Assembly: GCA_013289825.1 (NCBI GenBank) | Contig: JABCZF010000019.1 | Coordinates: 1 to 64,000, forward strand | DNA: 64,000 nt | Reading direction: 5' to 3' | DNA from: Acidobacteriota bacterium | GTDB lineage: Bacteria > Acidobacteriota > Terriglobia > Acidiferrales > UBA7541 | In this document: piece by piece, positions 36,750 to 47,702 of the stretch | Numbering within the stretch: the stretch's first letter is position 1 | Layout: each line of letters opens with the position of its first letter | The notes under the pieces: generated by a model | Told to the model about the DNA's origin: nothing | The model's input: the letters and a program-made list of their open reading frames with translations, nothing else | Databases searched by the model: none | Position numbers and translations under genes: made by a program

Positions 36750-38676
36750 CGGATTTCACCACCAGAAAGAAGTTGCGTAACGATGGGTAGAGTTCCTTTT
36801 GCAGGAGAAAGAGGTCGCAGCGAAGCACACGTGTAACGTGAACGGCACCGGGCTTCTCTTCCACCGTGAGAATGTACTCGGCAGCCTTGGCGTCCTGATC
36901 CTCAGGCTTCGGCACGCTTCCTATTTTCCAGCCGGCGGGCAGCTCGACGGTGACATCGTCGGTTTTGCGGTACGGAAATTGGAAATAGATCGGATTTACG
37001 CGGTTGGTGTGCGCGAACATGCGTTTTTCAGTGGAACAAAATATTCCCGCGGGCATCAATGCTCGGCGGCCAGCGGAAGAGATCCAGCCGGGAATTTTGA
37101 CTTCATACTCGGCAACCAGAGGCTTCTCGGAGCTCGCCCAGTCGGGCTGGTTCTTGAGTTCCACATCTACAGACGCCGGTACGTAATCCTTGAGGACTTC
37201 CTCGAGGTATTTCTTGCGCGCCTCCGCGTCCTGATTCCGCCATTCCTGCCTGCGGGTGGACGCCTGGAGGCCGGTGTAAGTGACCGTGACTCTTCCTTCA
37301 AGAGCGCCCTCGCCGGTGATTTTGAAGTCGGCCTTGCGGATGATTTGAGAGTCGGCGCTTTGCGGCAGGGGGGTGTCAATCCAGACGCCGCCGTCCTTGT
37401 TGAGTTTCAAGCCCTGCACACCGGTCTCCTTCCAGGGGAGGAAGCCGTAGGGCGCAAAGGCGGCGCCAGGGTTGAAGTACATCTCCTTGCCGTCAACCTT
37501 GACGATGGCGATATTGGAGTTGAGTTCGTCGCTGTTCATGCGGCTTTGCTGGAAAAAATAGTCATCGCGGGTGGCCACGAATGCCCCCGAGGCTTCAAAA
37601 CCCGCGGCGCGAGCCAAGCCGACAAAGAGCCAGGTGAGGTCAGAATCACTCCCATAGCCATATTTGAGCACGTCGGCGGCGTTCTCGATTTTTTTCTGCT
37701 TTTCGCGCTTTTCCTCCTCAGCCGATTTGCGGGGCTCATAGCTGAGATTGCGAAACTGCTGGACTCGTTCGTAGATTTTCCGCAATTTTACGTCCTGAGA
37801 ATCGGCGGGAGCAACGACGCCGGAAACGAAGCTTTCAAGCTCCTTGCGCTTGCTGACGAAGCTTTCCATCGAGTCGTAGCGCTTCCGTCCGTATTTGCGC
37901 CAGAATTTGGCGGGGTCCTCCTCAAACCCTTCCTGGCTGTAGAGGAAGAGAATGCGGAATTTCAATTCGTTTTCCGGGGGCATGTAGTCTTCCACCAGGA
38001 ACGCGGGGATATCGTGCGCGGTCATGCGGACAACATGGTCGGGGTCCTGTTTGGGAGGGACCGTGCCCGCTGGCAAACCGGCGGGCCAGCTCCAGCGCAC
38101 GGCCCACTCCGGGAAGGGTTTCAGGCTGAATTTGGCGAGCCGGGTGAAGAGCTGATCGCTGACGACCCAGTAGGAATTGAAGATATAGTAGTCCTCGTAG
38201 TCATAGTTGAAATGGTATTCGACGATGCTGCCCACCTGGACGTCGGGGATGTTAAATGTTTTTGCGCGGATCCTGGTTCCCTTGGTTTTTTCGATGGTTT
38301 TGTCGTAGACCTTACCGTCGAAATTGACGATTGTGCCGTCGGGGCGGATGGTACGGGCGCGAATGTTGCTGATGTTCATGCTGGCGTCCAGCTTGTAATA
38401 AGGGATTTCGATATTGGCAAACTGACGGCCTTCCTCGGTGAGGATCTTGATGCGGACATAGTTGTATTCGGTGGAGGCATGGCTGGCGTCTTTGCGGTCG
38501 ACCTGGCGATAGAGATAGATGGCGGGGGCGCCGGGCGCTTTGGGGTCGCCGGTCATTTTGAGGTCGGCGGGGTCGATAGGCTGCCACTCGTCGCCCGAGG
38601 CGGTGGGGAGGAACGGCCGGAACAACAAAGCGGCAGTGAAGAGAATCAGAAGAAGACCCGGGCGGCGGAGTTTCAC
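36697..38676 (-). CDS. DUF3857/transglutaminase-like domain protein, tandem paralogue
   Basis: 659 aa; YNYVRIKILTEEGRQFANIEIPY; GYGSDSDLTWLFVGLARAAGFEA. Confidence 0.85.
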   Translation of the reverse strand: MKLRRPGLLLILFTAALLFRPFLPTASGDEWQPIDPADLKMTGDPKAPGAPAIYLYRQVDRKDASHASTEYNYVRIKILTEEGRQFANIEIPYYKLDASMNISNIRARTIRPDGTIVNFDGKVYDKTIEKTKGTRIRAKTFNIPDVQVGSIVEYHFNYDYEDYYIFNSYWVVSDQLFTRLAKFSLKPFPEWAVRWSWPAGLPAGTVPPKQDPDHVVRMTAHDIPAFLVEDYMPPENELKFRILFLYSQEGFEEDPAKFWRKYGRKRYDSMESFVSKRKELESFVSGVVAPADSQDVKLRKIYERVQQFRNLSYEPRKSAEEEKREKQKKIENAADVLKYGYGSDSDLTWLFVGLARAAGFEASGAFVATRDDYFFQQSRMNSDELNSNIAIVKVDGKEMYFNPGAAFAPYGFLPWKETGVQGLKLNKDGGVWIDTPLPQSADSQIIRKADFKITGEGALEGRVTVTYTGLQASTRRQEWRNQDAEARKKYLEEVLKDYVPASVDVELKNQPDWASSEKPLVAEYEVKIPGWISSAGRRALMPAGIFCSTEKRMFAHTNRVNPIYFQFPYRKTDDVTVELPAGWKIGSVPKPEDQDAKAAEYILTVEEKPGAVHVTRVLRCDLFLLQKELYPSLRNFFLVVKSGDEKQIVFEPGAASANN

Positions 38677-39029
38677 GAAAGGCTCCTGATGAAAAGGATG
38701 GGCGCCGGAAGATGCGGAGTGGCCAATCCCAATCCAGAGCCGGAATTATCGAGGCCTGGGAATGGGAGAACCACTAAGCCCCCACAGAGCGGACCTGCTG
38801 TCAATTGCAGGTGACAATACTGACTAGTGAGGGGGTTGTCAAGAGAACGTGTGGGGTGAAAGCATCGTGGAAGGCGGCTGGGGAATGCCGGGGAGGAGAA
38901 CGCCATCCGGGAGAATGGCGCTCCCGGCGGAGGAAGCGCTTTGCCGGCGGGCCGTGGTGGGGCATAATCCGGGCACACGGAAACAAACGAACGTTCGAAA
39001 CGAACTGACGAAGATTCAGGGAGGAAACG

Positions 39030-41231
39030 GTGAGCGACCGTCCATGGAGTTCCACGGCACCCGCGGCAGAATTTCGGCCGTATGTGCCGGCTGAGCAGAA
39101 GCTGGCCGAATTTTCCTTGCGGGCGGTGATCCTCGGCGGATTTTTCGGGCTGCTTTTCGGCGCGGTGACGGTATACGTGGGATTACGCGCCGGACTGACG
39201 GTGTCGGCATCAATTCCAATTTCGGTTTTGTCCATCAGCATCCTGCGGGCGTTCGGGCGCTCGACGATTCTCGAGAACAACATTGTGCAGACGACGGGGT
39301 CGGCGGGGGAATCGCTGGCGGCGGGGGTGATGTTCACACTGCCGGCGCTGATTTTCCTGGGATTCAGCTCCGACTTCACCTTCTGGCGGATTTTTCCGAT
39401 CGCGCTTCTGGGCGGGTGGCTGGGTGTTCTGTTCATGGTTCCCATCCGGCGGCAGCTGATCGTGAAGGAGCACGGCAACCTGGCTTTCCCTGAAGGGACA
39501 GCCTGTGCTGACGTGCTGGTTGCGGGAGAGCGCGGCGGATCGTTTGCCGGGCGCGTCTTCTGGGGACTGGGTCTGGGCGGAGTTTACACCTTCCTGATGA
39601 ACACAGTGCAAGCGTGGACTGGGCAACCGGAAGCGCGCCCCGGTTGGTTTCCCGGCGCATCGTTCCGCGCCGCAATCACTTCGGAATATCTGGGCGTCGG
39701 CTACATCATCGGGCCGCGGGTGGCGGGGATTCTGTTCGCGGGAGGGATCGTGTCGTGGCTAGTGATGATGCCGGCCATCAAGTTTTATGGCCAACTGGCC
39801 GGCAACACACCGATCTATCCGTCTACAATTCCGATTCCGCTGATGTCGCCCGACCAGATTTGGAGCAGCTACATTCGCCCGATGGGCGCCGGCGCGGTTG
39901 CCGCCTCGGGGCTGATCACGCTGCTGCGGACAATGCCAACGATCATCTCCGCACTCCGTGCCGGTCTGAAAGACGTCCGTGCGGAAGGTAGCAGCCATTC
40001 CGACTCTTCCAGTCGCCTCGATTATGAGGTTCCCATGCGGTGGGTTGTCGGCGGGTCGATCGTCATCGTGGCCATGATCTGGGCCGTACTTACGTTCTTC
40101 CCCATCCAGGGAGCGCAAACGGAGTGGTACCAAAACCTCTTTGCGGCCGTGTTCGTGGTGGTCTTCGGATTCCTGTTTGTAACTGTTGCGGGGCGCATCA
40201 GCGGGTTGCTGGGCAATTCCTCCAATCCGATCAGCGGAATGAGCATCGCAACACTGATGGCGACCTGTGCCATCTTCTTTCTTGCCGGATGGACCAGTCC
40301 CCGATACGCAGTCCTGGCGCTGATGATCGGAGGGGCGGTATGCATCGCGGCGGCGATTGCCGGGGCCACTTCCCAGGATTTAAAGACCGGCTATCTGGTG
40401 GGCGCAACTCCTTTCTGGCAGCAGATGGGGCTGCTGGTTGGCGTCACCGTTTCGACCGTGGCCATCGGCGCCACGCTGAACCTGATGAACAAGGGGCTGA
40501 CGAAATACATCCCAACGACGATTCCCGTGAACATACAGGCTTTGCCAAGCGGGGTGAAAATCGAGCGCGATACGTTCGTTTATCAAAACAGGAGCTACGT
40601 TCTGGTGAATTCGCTGGGCTCGCATGAAATTCCCGACGGAGAGTATCTCTACGACGCGGGCAGCAAGGAAATCGAGTTTCAGTGGGCGCAAGGCATCGGC
40701 AGCGACAAAGCACCCGCGCCCCAGGCGCGGCTGATGGCCACAGTCATCAATGGAATTCTCAATCAGCGACTGCCGTGGCGGCTGGTGCTGATGGGCGTGG
40801 CGCTGGTGATCGCAGTGGAGATCCTCGGAGTGCGCTCACTGGCCTTTGCCACCGGGTCCTATCTTTCCATTGCCACCACCGGGGCGATGTTTGCCGGAGG
40901 CCTGATCCGCTGGCTGGTGGAAGTGACCACAAAGGAAAAAGACGAGGGCGAAGCAAGCCCCGGCGCGTTGTTCTCTTCCGGATTGATCGCGGCGGGAGGC
41001 GTGTTTGGATTGCTGGCCATCGTTTTGCGAGTGGTTGCCGACGCCGCAAAACCGGAAAGTTTTCTGGCCCGGCTGCCGGATTGGCTGGCCTTTGGGCCGA
41101 GGCACTGGGCTTCACTGGCGTTCAACGAAAAACTGGCAATGCCGACGCAGGCGCAATCGCTGCTGGGCGTGCTGATGTTCGGACTGCTGGCAGCCTCGCT
41201 GTTTTATTTCGCGCGGAAGAAGCTGGATTGA
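39030..41231 (+). CDS. OPT-family oligopeptide transporter
   Basis: EFSLRAVILGGFFGLLFGAVTVYVGLRAGLTVSASIPISVLSISILRAFG; many TM segments. Confidence 0.9.
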   Translation: MSDRPWSSTAPAAEFRPYVPAEQKLAEFSLRAVILGGFFGLLFGAVTVYVGLRAGLTVSASIPISVLSISILRAFGRSTILENNIVQTTGSAGESLAAGVMFTLPALIFLGFSSDFTFWRIFPIALLGGWLGVLFMVPIRRQLIVKEHGNLAFPEGTACADVLVAGERGGSFAGRVFWGLGLGGVYTFLMNTVQAWTGQPEARPGWFPGASFRAAITSEYLGVGYIIGPRVAGILFAGGIVSWLVMMPAIKFYGQLAGNTPIYPSTIPIPLMSPDQIWSSYIRPMGAGAVAASGLITLLRTMPTIISALRAGLKDVRAEGSSHSDSSSRLDYEVPMRWVVGGSIVIVAMIWAVLTFFPIQGAQTEWYQNLFAAVFVVVFGFLFVTVAGRISGLLGNSSNPISGMSIATLMATCAIFFLAGWTSPRYAVLALMIGGAVCIAAAIAGATSQDLKTGYLVGATPFWQQMGLLVGVTVSTVAIGATLNLMNKGLTKYIPTTIPVNIQALPSGVKIERDTFVYQNRSYVLVNSLGSHEIPDGEYLYDAGSKEIEFQWAQGIGSDKAPAPQARLMATVINGILNQRLPWRLVLMGVALVIAVEILGVRSLAFATGSYLSIATTGAMFAGGLIRWLVEVTTKEKDEGEASPGALFSSGLIAAGGVFGLLAIVLRVVADAAKPESFLARLPDWLAFGPRHWASLAFNEKLAMPTQAQSLLGVLMFGLLAASLFYFARKKLD

Positions 41232-41388
41232 AGGGGCGGCAAGGGACGGGGGAACGTACAACAGCCAGCACATGCGGCACCCGCACGAATGCGCAGGAGT
41301 AACCGTACAGGGCTGGCCGGGCTGAACCCCGCCGGCTGGGGGAAACACCCTTTTGACTGGGTGGCCGGGGCCGCCGTACACTGCAGTA

Positions 41389-42162
41389 ATGAGGTCGACC
41401 TTCGCGCCGCGGGTGGGATTTGATTGGCGCGGATTTATCACGCCTGCGGTAAAACTCCTGGTGTTGATTTGCGCCGGTGTGTTTCTGGTGCAGACACTGG
41501 TCGCGGACCTTTTCCCTCCCTATGCGACAGCATGGGTGAATCACTGGTTCGGACTGGTTCCCCTGGGGCCGATTCCCGGGCTGCGTTTGTGGCAGCCGGT
41601 TACCTACATTTTTCTCCACGGCGGGTTGGGGCATCTGCTGATCAATATGCTGATGCTGTGGATGTTCGGGCGCGAATTGGAGCTGGTGTGGGGAAAGCAG
41701 CGGTTCCTGAACTACTTTTTCATCTGCGGAGTGGGCGCCGGAATTATCACGGTGCTCGTCAAAGTGACGCCGATGATCTGGGGCCACCGGCCGGATGACA
41801 TTCCGACGATTGGGGCGTCGGGAGCGATATTCGGAATTCTGATCGCGAATGCGATTCTGTTTCCGGACCGGCGCATCTGGCTGTTTCCCTTGCCGCTGAC
41901 GATTCCCATGCGGCCGTTCGTGGCGGTGATGGGTGCGGTGGAATTCTTTGGAACGCTGGGATCGGTCGACGGTGTGAGCCACTTTTGCCACCTGGGCGGG
42001 ATGCTGATTGGGTGGATTTATTTGCGGCGCGGGTCGTTTTTGTACCGCGTGCGGAATGAAATGGCGGATTGGCGATACGAGCGGAACCGCAAGAAATTTC
42101 AGGTGTACATGAAGAAGGAGAAAGAGGAGCCGCCTTCGCGGCCGGATAGCTGGGTGAATTGA
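41389..42162 (+). CDS. Rhomboid-family intramembrane serine protease
   Basis: LHGGLGHLLINMLMLWMFGRELE, GASGAIFGIL, SHFCHLGGMLIGW. Confidence 0.92.
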   Translation: MRSTFAPRVGFDWRGFITPAVKLLVLICAGVFLVQTLVADLFPPYATAWVNHWFGLVPLGPIPGLRLWQPVTYIFLHGGLGHLLINMLMLWMFGRELELVWGKQRFLNYFFICGVGAGIITVLVKVTPMIWGHRPDDIPTIGASGAIFGILIANAILFPDRRIWLFPLPLTIPMRPFVAVMGAVEFFGTLGSVDGVSHFCHLGGMLIGWIYLRRGSFLYRVRNEMADWRYERNRKKFQVYMKKEKEEPPSRPDSWVN

Positions 42163-42297
42163 GAAGGTTGCTTTGCCCGGATCACTTTTTGGAAGGACTT
42201 TACCTTGAGGTCCTTCGGGCATCCTCGCCGGATGCCCTCAGGATGAGAAGTTTTGCTGTGGTTCGCGCCTAGAAGAAAATATTCCCTCGCAGGCCCA

Positions 42298-43722
42298 TTA
42301 CAGACCGCCGATAACGTGGAATTTCATGAAGTTAGTGGTGCCGCGGATGCCCATGGGTGTGCCCGCGACGATACCGATGACGTCGCCTTTTTTGACCAGG
42401 CGCTCTTCGAGGAGGCGCTTTTCGGCAATATCGGCGAGGCCGTCGATCTTCTTGATGTCGGAGATGTGGCGGGAAGTGACGCCCCAGAAAAGCGACATGC
42501 GGCGGCGCGTGGAGGCCTCGGGAGAAAACGCGACGATCGGAACGAGCGGGCGATACCGAGAGACCAGCCGCGCGGTGAACCCGCTGTGCGTGAAGACAGC
42601 GATGAGCTTCATGTGGAGTTCGCGAGAGGCGTGGCAAACGAGTTCGGCGACAGTTTCGGCGACCTTGAGCTGCTCCTGCGCAGTGGTGGGCCGCGGATAT
42701 TCCCGAACGCTGGCTTCGGCTTCCTCGATGATGCGGGCCATCATGGAAACGGTTTCGATGGGATATTTTCCGGAAGCGGTTTCAGCGGAAAGCATTACGG
42801 CATCGGAACCGTCAAAAATCGCGTTGGCCACGTCGGAGGCTTCCGCGCGCGTGGGGCGTGGATTCTGGGTCATGGATTCGAGCATCTGCGTGGCGGTGAT
42901 CACCGGACGGCGGAACTCGCGAGCGCGGGCGATGATGTTTTTCTGAACGACAGGCACGGTTTCGGGATTCATCTCCACGCCGAGGTCGCCCCGCGCGACC
43001 ATCACGCCATCGGAAACGCGCAAGATGCCTTCCAGATTTTCGATGGCTTCCGGCTTTTCGAGCTTGGAGATTACCGGCGTGTCTTTTTTGGCGCGGCGAA
43101 TCAAGGCTTTCGCGAGCAAGACGTCTTCCGGGCGCCGGACGAAGCTGGCGGCTATGAAGTCAACATTGTGATCCAGCGCGAAACGCAGGTCTATCCGGTC
43201 TTTCGGCGTTAACGCGGGAACCCGCAACTTCACGCCTGGCAGATTGATGCCCTTGTGCTCGCCGAGCGATCCGCCATTGACGACACGGCAAATCACTTCC
43301 TGGCCGCGGACTTTTTCGACGCGGAGTTCGATAAGGCCGTCGGAGAGAAGGATGCGGTCGCCGGACTTCACTTCGCGTGGCAGCGGCCGAAAGGTGGTGT
43401 TGACGCGGGTGGAATCACCGAGGATTTTTGCCGTGGTGATGATGAACTGCTGGCCGGAACGCAGGTTGACGGTGCCGCCGCCGGCAAGCGCGCCGGTGCG
43501 GATCTTTGGGCCCTGCAGGTCGGCGAGAATGCCAACGGTCTTGCCGAGTTCGGCGGCCGCGGCATGCACCATGGCGATCGACTGCGCGTGGGTTTCATGC
43601 GTGCCATGGGAAAAATTGAGGCGCGCCACGTCCATGCCGGCTTCGAGCAGACGGCGGATCATGCGGGGCGAATTGGTGGCCGGACCGAGCGTGCAGACGA
43701 TCTTGGAGTGGCGCGAGTTCAT
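42298..43722 (-). CDS. pyk: Pyruvate kinase
   Basis: RHSKIVCTLGPATNSP, GVMVARGDLGVEM, ITATQMLESM. Confidence 0.96.
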   Translation of the reverse strand: MNSRHSKIVCTLGPATNSPRMIRRLLEAGMDVARLNFSHGTHETHAQSIAMVHAAAAELGKTVGILADLQGPKIRTGALAGGGTVNLRSGQQFIITTAKILGDSTRVNTTFRPLPREVKSGDRILLSDGLIELRVEKVRGQEVICRVVNGGSLGEHKGINLPGVKLRVPALTPKDRIDLRFALDHNVDFIAASFVRRPEDVLLAKALIRRAKKDTPVISKLEKPEAIENLEGILRVSDGVMVARGDLGVEMNPETVPVVQKNIIARAREFRRPVITATQMLESMTQNPRPTRAEASDVANAIFDGSDAVMLSAETASGKYPIETVSMMARIIEEAEASVREYPRPTTAQEQLKVAETVAELVCHASRELHMKLIAVFTHSGFTARLVSRYRPLVPIVAFSPEASTRRRMSLFWGVTSRHISDIKKIDGLADIAEKRLLEERLVKKGDVIGIVAGTPMGIRGTTNFMKFHVIGGL

Positions 43723-43758
43723 CGGTGTGTAGGGTTCAATTGTAGAACAGTTAGTTGG

Positions 43759-45279
43759 TTACCTGCTGACGGAAAACTCCGCGACGATCCGGACTACCAG
43801 GTCCACGCCCTTGGGGAACGCGGCGAGCGGCAAGCGTTCTTCGTCGCCGTGAACTCGGGCGTCGTCGGCTTCGCTCACCGGGAATGGGCGGAGTCCGTAA
43901 GCCTGCACGTTGTGCAGGCGAAGTTGCGCGGAGTCCGTGGCGCCGGTGGACATGAACGGGATCACCGGGGCACCGCCGAATTCCTGGGCGCTGACCCTGG
44001 TGATGAGGTTGAAGAAATCGTTTTCAAGAGAGGAGTTCGGCGCCGCGAGGCCGCCTTCCGAAGCGATCTCGAAGTGAACTTGCGGATCGTTGACGAGCTT
44101 TTTCAAATCGTTGACCAGGACGTCGATGGTGTCTCCAGGAAGCAAGCGGATGTTCAGGACGGCGTGCGCCTCTGAGGGAATCACATTGCCGCGGAAGCCG
44201 GCTTCGAGGATGGTGGGCGCGATGGTGTCTCGCATCATGGAATTCCACATCGGATTGGCATCCGCGAGGAAGCGCTGGGCATGTTCGCCGCGGTCGGGGG
44301 TGTCGATCACGCGCATCCATTTGCTGGTTTCCTCGTCTTCGAGCGGGGCCAAGGATTCGAAATAGCGTCGGACGATGGATGTGAGACGCACGGGCGTGCT
44401 GTAGTTGCCGATTTTGTCTAAAGCCGAGGCCAGATGGACGACAGGATTCTCCTTGGTCGGCATGGAAGCATGGCCGCCCCTGCCGGTGACGGTGAGACCC
44501 ACGTTTACGGAAACCTTTTCGCCGGCCTGCAGCGCCACGTATTGCACCTTGCCGTCTTTCCCGAGGACGACTTTGCCGCCTTCGTTCAAGGCAAAACCCG
44601 CAGCGATTTTGTCCCAATGCTTCGCGACGAGCATCTTGATGCTGGCGTCGCCGAACTGCTCCTCGTCGGCAGTGCCCAAGAAAATGACGTCGCGATTGAT
44701 GTGTACGTTGCCGCGCTTGAGGGCGATGAACGCGGCGAGATTCGCGGCGAGCATGCTTTTGTCGTCGAGGGAGCCGCGGCCCCAGATGTAGCCGTCCTTG
44801 ATGACGCCACCGAAGGGATCCACGGACCATTTTCCGCGGTCCACGCCGACAACATCCATGTGGGCGACCAGCAGAAGTGCTTTCGAAGGATCGGCGACGG
44901 CGCTGCTGCGCAGGCGGGCCACAACAGCGCTGCGGCCCGGCGCGAGGTCGAGGATCTCGGCGGCAATGCCTTCCTTGGCGAGAACCCCTGCGATGTATTT
45001 GGCGGCGGCCTGCTCATTGCCCGGAGGATTGGTGGTGTTAATCTTGAGGAGTTCGACGAGCCAGTTCTGGGCCTCCAATGCCAGGGCAACTGTGTCGCCG
45101 ACCAGCGGCGGAGCTTGCGGAATGCCCAGCGAAGGAGGCTTCTGTGAGACTTGCGCGTTCAAATTGCAACCGAGAAATCCCGACAGGAACAACAGGCTAA
45201 GAATTGAAAGAGAAATGTGCCTGCGCAGCACGTAAACACCCCCCAGGTATGATTGCGTTTTGCCACCAGTAAATTCCAT
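43759..45279 (-). CDS. M20-family metallopeptidase
   Basis: LLLVAHMDVVGVDRGKWSVDPFGGVIKDGYIWGRGSLDDKSMLA. Confidence 0.9.
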   Translation of the reverse strand: MEFTGGKTQSYLGGVYVLRRHISLSILSLLFLSGFLGCNLNAQVSQKPPSLGIPQAPPLVGDTVALALEAQNWLVELLKINTTNPPGNEQAAAKYIAGVLAKEGIAAEILDLAPGRSAVVARLRSSAVADPSKALLLVAHMDVVGVDRGKWSVDPFGGVIKDGYIWGRGSLDDKSMLAANLAAFIALKRGNVHINRDVIFLGTADEEQFGDASIKMLVAKHWDKIAAGFALNEGGKVVLGKDGKVQYVALQAGEKVSVNVGLTVTGRGGHASMPTKENPVVHLASALDKIGNYSTPVRLTSIVRRYFESLAPLEDEETSKWMRVIDTPDRGEHAQRFLADANPMWNSMMRDTIAPTILEAGFRGNVIPSEAHAVLNIRLLPGDTIDVLVNDLKKLVNDPQVHFEIASEGGLAAPNSSLENDFFNLITRVSAQEFGGAPVIPFMSTGATDSAQLRLHNVQAYGLRPFPVSEADDARVHGDEERLPLAAFPKGVDLVVRIVAEFSVSR

Positions 45280-45419
45280 ACTAGCATGCAGTCTCGGGAG
45301 AGCCGGAATTCGCGGCGCGGGGCGTTACGTATTTCATACGGGATATGTCCTACCACGAGACGACGCGGCGCGCAAAATGGGCATCTAAGCAAATGCCGGG
45401 GAACTTAGGGGAAAAACGG

Positions 45420-46526
45420 ATGAAAGCCTTCTATTGGCAGGCCACAGTGCGGGTGGGAATGGCGGCCGGAATGCTGGCCGCGGGGTGCGCGATGATTCGG
45501 GCGCAGGCTCCCGCGGGGCCGCAGCCGACCTCGCCAGCGCAGGAAAATCCGGCGCCCGCGCAGAAGCCCGCCGCGCCGCAACAACAGAAACCTCAGGAAG
45601 CTGGAGTATCGATTTCCGTCGAAGTGCCAGTGGTGACGCTGGACGTGGTGGCGGCGACGCAAAACGGCGACATTATCCCGGGGCTGAAAAAAGAGAATTT
45701 CCGGGTATTGGAGGACGGGCAGCCACAGGCCATCACGAACTTCGGGCCGACGGATGCGCCGATTACGATGGTGGTGCTGATGGAATTCAGCGCGCGGTTT
45801 TATGGATATTTCGGTTATCAGGCCAAGTATTGGGCTGGGGCGCTGTTTCCCAACCTGAATCAGAAGGATTGGGTGGCGCTCGTTACGTTTGATATGCGGC
45901 CGCGGACGGAAGTGGACTTCACACAGAACAAACAAGAGGTGGAGACGGCGATTTATCATTTGTATTATCCGGGATTCAGCGAATCGAACCTGTTTGATGC
46001 GCTCCTCGATACGAACGAGCGGCTGAAGGACGTGAAGGGGAAAAAGGCGATTCTGGTGCTGGCGTCCGGAGTGGACACGTTTTCCAAACACACCCTGGAC
46101 CAGACGATGAAACAACTTCGCGGCACGGACACCACCATTTTTGCGGTGGGGCTGGACAAGCCGCTGAGCAATTACCTGGAATTGCATCGCGCGCTGGGCA
46201 CGATGAACCGGATGGATTTTCTGCAGGCGGAGAATCAGTTGAAGACCTTTTCGCAAATGACCGGGGGATTTGCCTGGTTTCCGCAATTTGATGGGGAGAT
46301 TCCCGGGATTATGAAGGAGGTGGCGGCGTTCCTGAGGCACCAGTACAGCCTGTCGTATACGCCTTCGAATCAGAACCAGGACGGTAAGTTCCGGAAGATC
46401 AAGGTGGAGCTGGTGGCGCCGGATGGCGGGCCGCTGGTGGTTACTGACCAAAAGGGAAAGAAGCAGAAGATTGTGGTGTATACGCGGGAAGGATACCAGT
46501 CGGTGAAGGGCGGGGTGGGAGATTAG
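45420..46526 (+). CDS. VWFA-related (acidobacterial-type) secreted protein
   Basis: VVTLDVVAATQNGDIIPGLKKENFRVLEDGQPQAITNF; RHQYSLSYTPSN. Confidence 0.85.
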   Translation: MKAFYWQATVRVGMAAGMLAAGCAMIRAQAPAGPQPTSPAQENPAPAQKPAAPQQQKPQEAGVSISVEVPVVTLDVVAATQNGDIIPGLKKENFRVLEDGQPQAITNFGPTDAPITMVVLMEFSARFYGYFGYQAKYWAGALFPNLNQKDWVALVTFDMRPRTEVDFTQNKQEVETAIYHLYYPGFSESNLFDALLDTNERLKDVKGKKAILVLASGVDTFSKHTLDQTMKQLRGTDTTIFAVGLDKPLSNYLELHRALGTMNRMDFLQAENQLKTFSQMTGGFAWFPQFDGEIPGIMKEVAAFLRHQYSLSYTPSNQNQDGKFRKIKVELVAPDGGPLVVTDQKGKKQKIVVYTREGYQSVKGGVGD

Positions 46527-46543
46527 GCCCCGTTGGGTGAGGA

Positions 46544-46662
46544 CTTTTTTTGAGTGCGGCGGCGGGCCGCCGCTTTTGAGAGTTACAGATGAGACTGAAT
46601 CTAGTTTGGGAGACTGTGGTTCGAGAGTAAAAGCGAGAGCTGCTCTCCCGCACCGCAAAAAG
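46544..46662. repeat. Dispersed intergenic hairpin repeat, copy A
   Basis: ctttttttgagtgcggcggcgggccgccgc...tagtttgggagactg...aaagcgagagctgctctcccgcaccgcaaaaag. Confidence 0.65.
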
Positions 46663-46694
46663 GGCACCTCCGCAGAGAATTCGGGTGAGTTAGA

Positions 46695-47702
46695 TCAGTA
46701 GCCGCGGTGGAGATCGACTTGATTGAAGAGTTCGCGGCCGTCGAACCAGCGTTCCAATAAATCCAGGAGCAAGGAAGTTTGGCGCGGCCAGAGGCGGTCG
46801 CTGACGGCGCTGGTGTGCGGAGTGATGAGCAAGTTCGGGGCCCTCCAGAGCGGATCGGCGGCAGGAAGAGGTTCAGGGTCGGTGACGTCCAGAGCGGCGC
46901 CGGCGATTTTTTTCTGCTGCAGGGCGGCGAGTAGGGCGGAAGGATCGAGCAGAGAACCGCGCGCAACATTGATGAGGCGGGCGGTGGGCTTCATGAGGGC
47001 GAGTTCGGGTGCGCCAATAAGGTGTTTTGTCTCGCTAGTTTCAGGCGCGCTGACGACTACGAAATCGGCTTCTGACAACACATCGTGAAGCTGACCGATG
47101 GAGACGATTCTATGGGCGAATGCCGAGTCACCTTTGCCGGAACGGGAGACGCCCCAGACGCGCATGTCGAACGCTTTCGCGCGGCGTGCCAGTTCCTGGC
47201 CGATGGAGCCGTAACCCACGATGAGAAGGACCTGGCCGCTCAGTTCGGTGAGATGCTGCGGCTGATCCCAGAGTTCCTGCTGGGCCCAGCGCGCCTGATC
47301 CTGATAGCGCACGGAATCCGGAAAATTGCGAGCCAAGGCGATTAGCAGACCGATGGTGTGCTCGGCCATGGGCACGGAAAAGATGCCGCTGGGATTGGTC
47401 ACCAGGATGCCGGAATCCCGCAATTCCGGGTACATAAGTTGCGCCACGCCCGCCGCCGTCGAATGAATCCATTTCAATTTCTTGGCGACGGCGAGTTGGC
47501 TCGCTCGCAGCGAGTAGCCGACGAAGATGTCCGTGTCGGGGAGTTCCTGGGGAAGGAGGTCGTAATCGGGAAGGTGCACGACGTGGATGCTGGGCCAGCG
47601 CTTTTGAATGACTTCGTCGAGCGAAGCGGGTGGGCGCCATACGGTGAAGGGGTGCCACACGCAGATGGTGAGCTTGGTGTTTTCTGGCGTGGTGCGCGTC
47701 AT
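46695..47702 (-). CDS. D-2-hydroxyacid dehydrogenase
   Basis: LIVGYGSIGQELARRAKAFDMRVWGVSR; RLINVARGSLLD. Confidence 0.9.
   Translation of the reverse strand: MTRTTPENTKLTICVWHPFTVWRPPASLDEVIQKRWPSIHVVHLPDYDLLPQELPDTDIFVGYSLRASQLAVAKKLKWIHSTAAGVAQLMYPELRDSGILVTNPSGIFSVPMAEHTIGLLIALARNFPDSVRYQDQARWAQQELWDQPQHLTELSGQVLLIVGYGSIGQELARRAKAFDMRVWGVSRSGKGDSAFAHRIVSIGQLHDVLSEADFVVVSAPETSETKHLIGAPELALMKPTARLINVARGSLLDPSALLAALQQKKIAGAALDVTDPEPLPAADPLWRAPNLLITPHTSAVSDRLWPRQTSLLLDLLERWFDGRELFNQVDLHRGY

Noticed and set aside
36799-38814. 671-aa + strand ORF opposite the second DUF3857 gene
   Set aside because: Antisense shadow ORF with no recognisable domain; the opposite strand has clear protein motifs.
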